Origin: Planctomycetaceae bacterium
Lineage (GTDB): Bacteria; Planctomycetota; Planctomycetia; Isosphaerales; Isosphaeraceae
DNA length: 9,023 bases
Reading direction: 5' to 3'
Assembly: GCA_019232645.1 (NCBI GenBank)
Contig: JAFANO010000215.1
Coordinates: 1 to 9,023 of the forward strand
The translations under genes and the position numbers were made by a program. The notes under the pieces were generated by a model. That model ran no database searches. It was not told the DNA's origin and worked only from the letters and a program-made list of their open reading frames with translations. Positions 6,904-9,023 of the stretch are shown piece by piece. Position 1 is the first letter of the stretch. Each line of letters starts with the position of its first letter.

Positions 6904-7001
6904 CGCCGAGTCTCCCGTGCGTCCGCGCGAGGTCGCCTTTTCGATCGAAGTGTCGCGTCATGCCGGACAGCGCCAGGTCGCCCAGCGCGGGCCAGACCAG
7001 G
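6872..7001. repeat. Direct repeat copy A (SDR/mqnP junction), beside intact mqnP
   Basis: This segment matches 7864-7993 at a constant offset of 992 bp. Within 6882-6996 only 4 of 115 positions differ, and similarity fades out over the outer 5-10 bp at each end. Copy A carries the true 5' end of mqnP and only a stub of the SDR 3' end. Confidence 0.95.
6884..6998 (-). pseudogene. Truncated 3' end of the SDR gene (remnant)
   Basis: In the minus-strand frame ending at the TGA at 6884, the sequence VWPALGDLALSGMTRHFDRK and onward to the C-terminus repeats the last 37 or so residues of the intact SDR. It has two substitutions in the well-aligned part (Ser to Gly, Tyr to His). The frame continues upstream into unrelated sequence past the end of the PIN gene, with no start that would make it a gene. 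It is the leftover of the SDR gene that originally preceded mqnP. Confidence 0.88.
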
Positions 7002-7052
7002 CTGAATGGAATGCACTTGTTCTGGAGAACCACTCGTACCGAGCGGGCAGGG

Positions 7053-7496
7053 TCAATTCGCGCCGCCCTTCGGAATCCGTGCCAAGAGTTCGTCAGGGGT
7101 AATGACGGGGATGGGAGGGCCGGCAAAGCCCTTCGGGTCGCGGGTGACGACGGCGTCGAGGCGGGCGAGGGTGGCACAGGCCAGGACCAGATTATCCTCG
7201 AGATCACTCCCCGTTAGCGAGTCGGCCAATTCCAGTTCAGCACGACCGATGGGGGCGATCTCGAATGTCTGGAGGCATAGGTGCACTGCGTCTCGTGCCT
7301 TCCGGATTCCGACGATCTTGCGGGCGATGTAGAAGATATTCGGAAGAGCGTGGGCGGCGAGGTGTCCTACGAGAGCCCGGCGGTGGTGTGCCGTCCAGAT
7401 CTCGCGGGCTTGATCCACCCAAGGGGCGCGGTCGAGGAGCACGTCGAGCAACACGTTAACATCGATCAGGACATTCAGGCGCCGTACTTCTTCCAC
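7053..7496 (-). CDS. PIN-domain toxin (VapC-like ribonuclease, PIN_3 type)
   Basis: The protein has 147 residues from the GTG at 7496, chosen because AGGAGG (within 7501-7508) precedes it and because PIN proteins begin just before the first strand. An ATG at 7523 is the alternative. The first acidic residue is in LNVLIDVNVLLDVLLDR (Asp12). The distal cluster is SDLEDNLVLACA (Asp98, Asp101) and VVTRDPKGF (Asp120), followed by the IPVITPDELL ending. These match the metal-binding pattern of the PIN_3 type, in which Mg2+/Mn2+-dependent cleavage of RNA stops growth unless an antitoxin binds. The start overlaps the end of the small upstream gene by 22 nt, the usual antitoxin-toxin coupling. The RNA target is unknown. 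The gene lies in the segment enclosed by the long direct repeats. Confidence 0.85.
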   Translation of the reverse strand: MEEVRRLNVLIDVNVLLDVLLDRAPWVDQAREIWTAHHRRALVGHLAAHALPNIFYIARKIVGIRKARDAVHLCLQTFEIAPIGRAELELADSLTGSDLEDNLVLACATLARLDAVVTRDPKGFAGPPIPVITPDELLARIPKGGAN

Positions 7497-7750
7497 CGTT
7501 CCTCCTCGATGATCCCACGGCATTCCTCGTCGCTCGGCGGTTCGCGGTCGGTCTTGAGCATCCCGAGGACTTCCTCAACGGGCACTCCGCGTGTTGACTC
7601 TTCAACCGTCCTACCACGGAGCGCTTCCCCAACCGGGGACAATTCAAGGGTCTCAAGAATCCGTCGCGCCAGGGCGATTCGCAAAGGTGGTGACCAGGTC
7701 TTGACCCGGTCCAAGACGTCCGCCATCTCGTTGGCTTCGGCTGTACTCAT
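7475..7750 (-). CDS. Small antitoxin-like partner of the PIN toxin
   Basis: The protein has 91 residues, with the ATG at 7750 and AGGGA about 9 nt upstream. There is an N-terminal helical stretch (VLDRVKTWSPPLRIALARRILETL, about 12-35), a linker, and an acidic C-terminal tail PPSDEECRGIIEEERWKKYG (71-90). The tail resembles the ends of short antitoxins found upstream of PIN toxins in planctomycetes and cyanobacteria, where the tail is thought to bind the toxin. This assignment rests on position, size, overlap with the toxin gene and tail style, not on a DNA-binding motif I can name with certainty. If typical, it blocks the toxin's active site and represses its own promoter. Confidence 0.7.
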   Translation of the reverse strand: MSTAEANEMADVLDRVKTWSPPLRIALARRILETLELSPVGEALRGRTVEESTRGVPVEEVLGMLKTDREPPSDEECRGIIEEERWKKYGA

Positions 7751-7787
7751 CGATCAGTTCCCTACGGCCAAGTCGAAGGTTGCATCC

Positions 7788-7816
7788 ATTTAACCGCAAC
7801 CCAACCATCACTTTAA
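7788..7816 (-). promoter_or_regulatory. Weak candidate promoter of the toxin-antitoxin operon
   Basis: TTAAAG (7811-7816) and TTAAAT (7788-7793) on the minus strand are separated by 17 bp, about 40 nt upstream of the antitoxin ATG. Consensus agreement is poor (about 3/6 and 4/6), but this 113-bp stretch (7751-7863) is the only room for a promoter of the module. Confidence 0.25.
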
Positions 7817-7863
7817 CGATCATTCTACCAAACGGGCCCTGGGACCCGCTGGGGCACGATTTG

Positions 7864-7895
7864 ATCCCGAGCCGGTCATTCAGACGGCCGAGCAT
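7864..7895 (-). pseudogene. Truncated 5' end of mqnP (remnant)
   Basis: The ATG at 7895 opens MLGRLNDRLGI, matching MLGRLNDLLGM at the start of intact mqnP, and then diverges completely. The frame stays open to 7653, crossing the antitoxin gene in another frame, but encodes nothing family-like after residue 11. It overlaps the SDR stop by 20 nt exactly as the intact mqnP start overlaps the SDR remnant. Confidence 0.85.
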
Positions 7896-7993
7896 CGCCG
7901 AGTCTCCCGTGCGTCCGCGCGAGGTCACCTTTTCGATCGAAGTATCGCGTCATGCTGGAGAGCGCCAGGTCGCCCAGCGCGGGCCAGATCTGG
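7864..7993. repeat. Direct repeat copy B (SDR/mqnP junction), beside intact SDR
   Basis: Partner of 6872-7001. It holds the true 3' end of the SDR gene and only the first 10 or so codons of mqnP. Similarity stops at 7864 on the left, where the mqnP stub gives way to unrelated sequence, and at about 7993 on the right, inside the SDR gene. Confidence 0.95.
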
Positions 7994-8760
7994 AAAAGCC
8001 CGCCGATCAGGCGGAACGGCCAGACGACCCGGCGTCGGACCGAGATCCGACGCCGCGGATGGTCGATCAGGCGGACGATCCGCCGCGCCACGTCCTCGAC
8101 CCGCGCCGACATCCACGCGGCGGGGGCATCGAGCAAGGGATTGTATCGCCCGCCCGGCGGCGCCAGCGCCTCGAGCGAGCGAAAGAACTCGGTCTGGACC
8201 GGGCCGGGCTCGACCAGGCAGACCTTGACCCCCTTGTGGGCCAGCTCGCGCCGGAGGGCGTCGTTCCAGTAGGCCAGCCCCGCCTTGGTCGCGCCGTAGG
8301 CCCCCAGCGCCGAGTTGGGCACGCTGCTGATCGCCGATCCGATGTTGATGATCGTCCCCCGCCGCGCGATCAGGTGGGGCAGGGCCCACCGCGCCAGCAT
8401 CAGCGGCTGGACGAAGTTCACCCCGAGCTGGCGGCGGAGGTCGGCCGGGGCCGCGTCCGCGAACAGCGTCGGCAGGCCGAAGCCCGCGTTGTTGACCAGG
8501 ACGTCCAGGCCCCCGAACCGCGCGACCACCGCGGACACGAGCCGCTCGGGCGTGGCCGGGTCGGCGAGGTCGGCCGCCAGCACCAGCACCTCGACGCCGG
8601 TCTGGCGCAGCTCGACGGCCAGTTGCTCCAGGCGCCCGCCGCGGCGGGCGGTCAGGACGAGCGAATATCCTTGACGGGCCAGCTCGCGCGCCACCGCTGC
8701 GCCGATGCCGGTCGAGGCGCCGGTCACGAGCACGACCTTGGGGGATCCTGCGTCGGGCAT
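7876..8760 (-). CDS. Short-chain dehydrogenase/reductase (SDR), classical type
   Basis: The protein has 294 residues. The Rossmann nucleotide motif is TGASTGIG (13-20), with TARR (37-40) after the second strand suggesting NADP(H) preference. Further motifs are AADLAD (Asp64), NNAG (90-93) and the catalytic Ser142, Tyr155 and Lys159 in NIGSAISS and YGATK; PGPVQTEF follows. All catalytic residues are present, so an active oxidoreductase is likely, with unknown substrate. The start (ATG 8760) lies 3 bp after the ubiX-type stop, so the two are surely one operon. The C-terminal extension FQIWPALGDLALSSMTRYFDRK and beyond is unusual for a classical SDR and is encoded in the duplicated segment. The position inside a menaquinone cluster hints at a role in quinone or prenyl metabolism, but the known futalosine steps do not require an SDR. 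Confidence 0.88.
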   Translation of the reverse strand: MPDAGSPKVVLVTGASTGIGAAVARELARQGYSLVLTARRGGRLEQLAVELRQTGVEVLVLAADLADPATPERLVSAVVARFGGLDVLVNNAGFGLPTLFADAAPADLRRQLGVNFVQPLMLARWALPHLIARRGTIINIGSAISSVPNSALGAYGATKAGLAYWNDALRRELAHKGVKVCLVEPGPVQTEFFRSLEALAPPGGRYNPLLDAPAAWMSARVEDVARRIVRLIDHPRRRISVRRRVVWPFRLIGGLFQIWPALGDLALSSMTRYFDRKGDLARTHGRLGDARPSE

Positions 8761-8763
8761 GGA

Positions 8764-9023
8764 TCAAGGGGCTCCCGCGTCTTCGGAAAGCACTGGCATC
8801 CCCCAGCGCGCGATGGGCGGGGAATCGACCCCGAGCTGGTCGCAGATCCGCGCCACGACGAACCGGACGAGGTCGTCGAGCGTCCGGGGCCGGTGGTACC
8901 AGCCGGGCATCGCGGGCAGGACGATCGCCCCGGCGCGGGTGACGGTCACCATGTTCTCCAGGTGGATCAGGCTGAGCGGGGTCTCCCGCGGCACGAGGAT
9001 CAGCTTGCGACGTTCCTTCAGGT
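8764..9023 (-). CDS. ubiX: UbiX-family flavin prenyltransferase, C-terminal part (5' end beyond window)
   Basis: The last 86 or so residues are visible; the frame continues out of the right edge. The stretch LKERRKLILVPRETPLSLIH is the hallmark of the family, followed by LENMVTVTRAGAIVLPAMPGWYHRP, DLVRFVVARICDQLGVD and the ending RWG. The GTG at 8994 is an internal Val codon, not the start. UbiX enzymes attach a dimethylallyl group to FMN, making the prenylated flavin that UbiD-type decarboxylases need. In the futalosine pathway a UbiX/UbiD pair is thought to decarboxylate the naphthoate after prenylation by the UbiA homologue, which fits mqnP and mqnE downstream. A UbiD-type gene is not in the window and may lie to the right. 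Confidence 0.9.
   Translation of the reverse strand, partial: LKERRKLILVPRETPLSLIHLENMVTVTRAGAIVLPAMPGWYHRPRTLDDLVRFVVARICDQLGVDSPPIARWGMPVLSEDAGAP

Noticed and set aside
7838..7848. The 11-mer cctgggacccg shared by 2414-2424 and 7838-7848
   Set aside because: Shared words of this length are expected by chance in 9 kb of GC-rich DNA, and the flanks do not align.
6997..7863. Terminal inverted repeats or a transposase at the inner edges of the toxin-antitoxin segment
   Set aside because: Comparing 6997-7052 with the reverse complement of 7800-7863 shows no convincing match, and no transposase or integrase is encoded between the repeats.

Overview
The window is GC-rich bacterial DNA. Its gene set (a ClpB-type chaperone, a futalosine-route menaquinone cluster, an ISAs1-family insertion sequence, a PIN toxin with a small partner) and its dense coding suggest a planctomycete, perhaps of the Isosphaera/Singulisphaera group. 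That placement is inferred from gene content and style, not from a marker gene.

Layout. The left edge (2-583, plus strand) holds the C-terminal part of clpB. Every other gene lies on the minus strand. Convergent with clpB is an alkaline-phosphatase-superfamily hydrolase (618-2246). A gene-free stretch follows (2247-2606) with three layers of repeats: an AT-rich island with two perfect 21-bp tandem units bracketed by a 10-bp inverted repeat, a half copy of a GC-rich element, and a GC-rich palindrome with 22-bp arms. Next comes a class I SAM-dependent methyltransferase (2607-3311) with its own promoter. Just upstream of that promoter sits a complete 1,260-bp ISAs1-family element (3421-4680) with terminal inverted repeats and a perfect 10-bp target duplication. 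Its transposase is split by a frameshift in a C7 tract.

The right half is a menaquinone (futalosine pathway) cluster. In transcription order it reads ubiX-type flavin prenyltransferase (runs off the right edge), a short-chain dehydrogenase (SDR), a UbiA-family prenyltransferase (mqnP) and aminofutalosine synthase (mqnE). A toxin-antitoxin pair (antitoxin 7475-7750, PIN toxin 7053-7496) is wedged between the SDR gene and mqnP.

The main discovery is how that pair arrived. The SDR/mqnP junction exists twice, as about 130-bp direct repeats (6872-7001 and 7864-7993, offset 992 bp) on either side of the toxin-antitoxin pair. The copy next to the intact SDR ends in a stub of mqnP. The copy next to intact mqnP begins with a stub of the SDR 3' end. 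The ancestral order was therefore ubiX-SDR-mqnP-mqnE, with the SDR stop and the mqnP start overlapping by 20 nt. The module entered with an unusually long duplication of its target, and recombination between the repeats would restore the ancestral operon exactly. The toxin-antitoxin genes now lie in the same direction within an operon for a respiratory cofactor.
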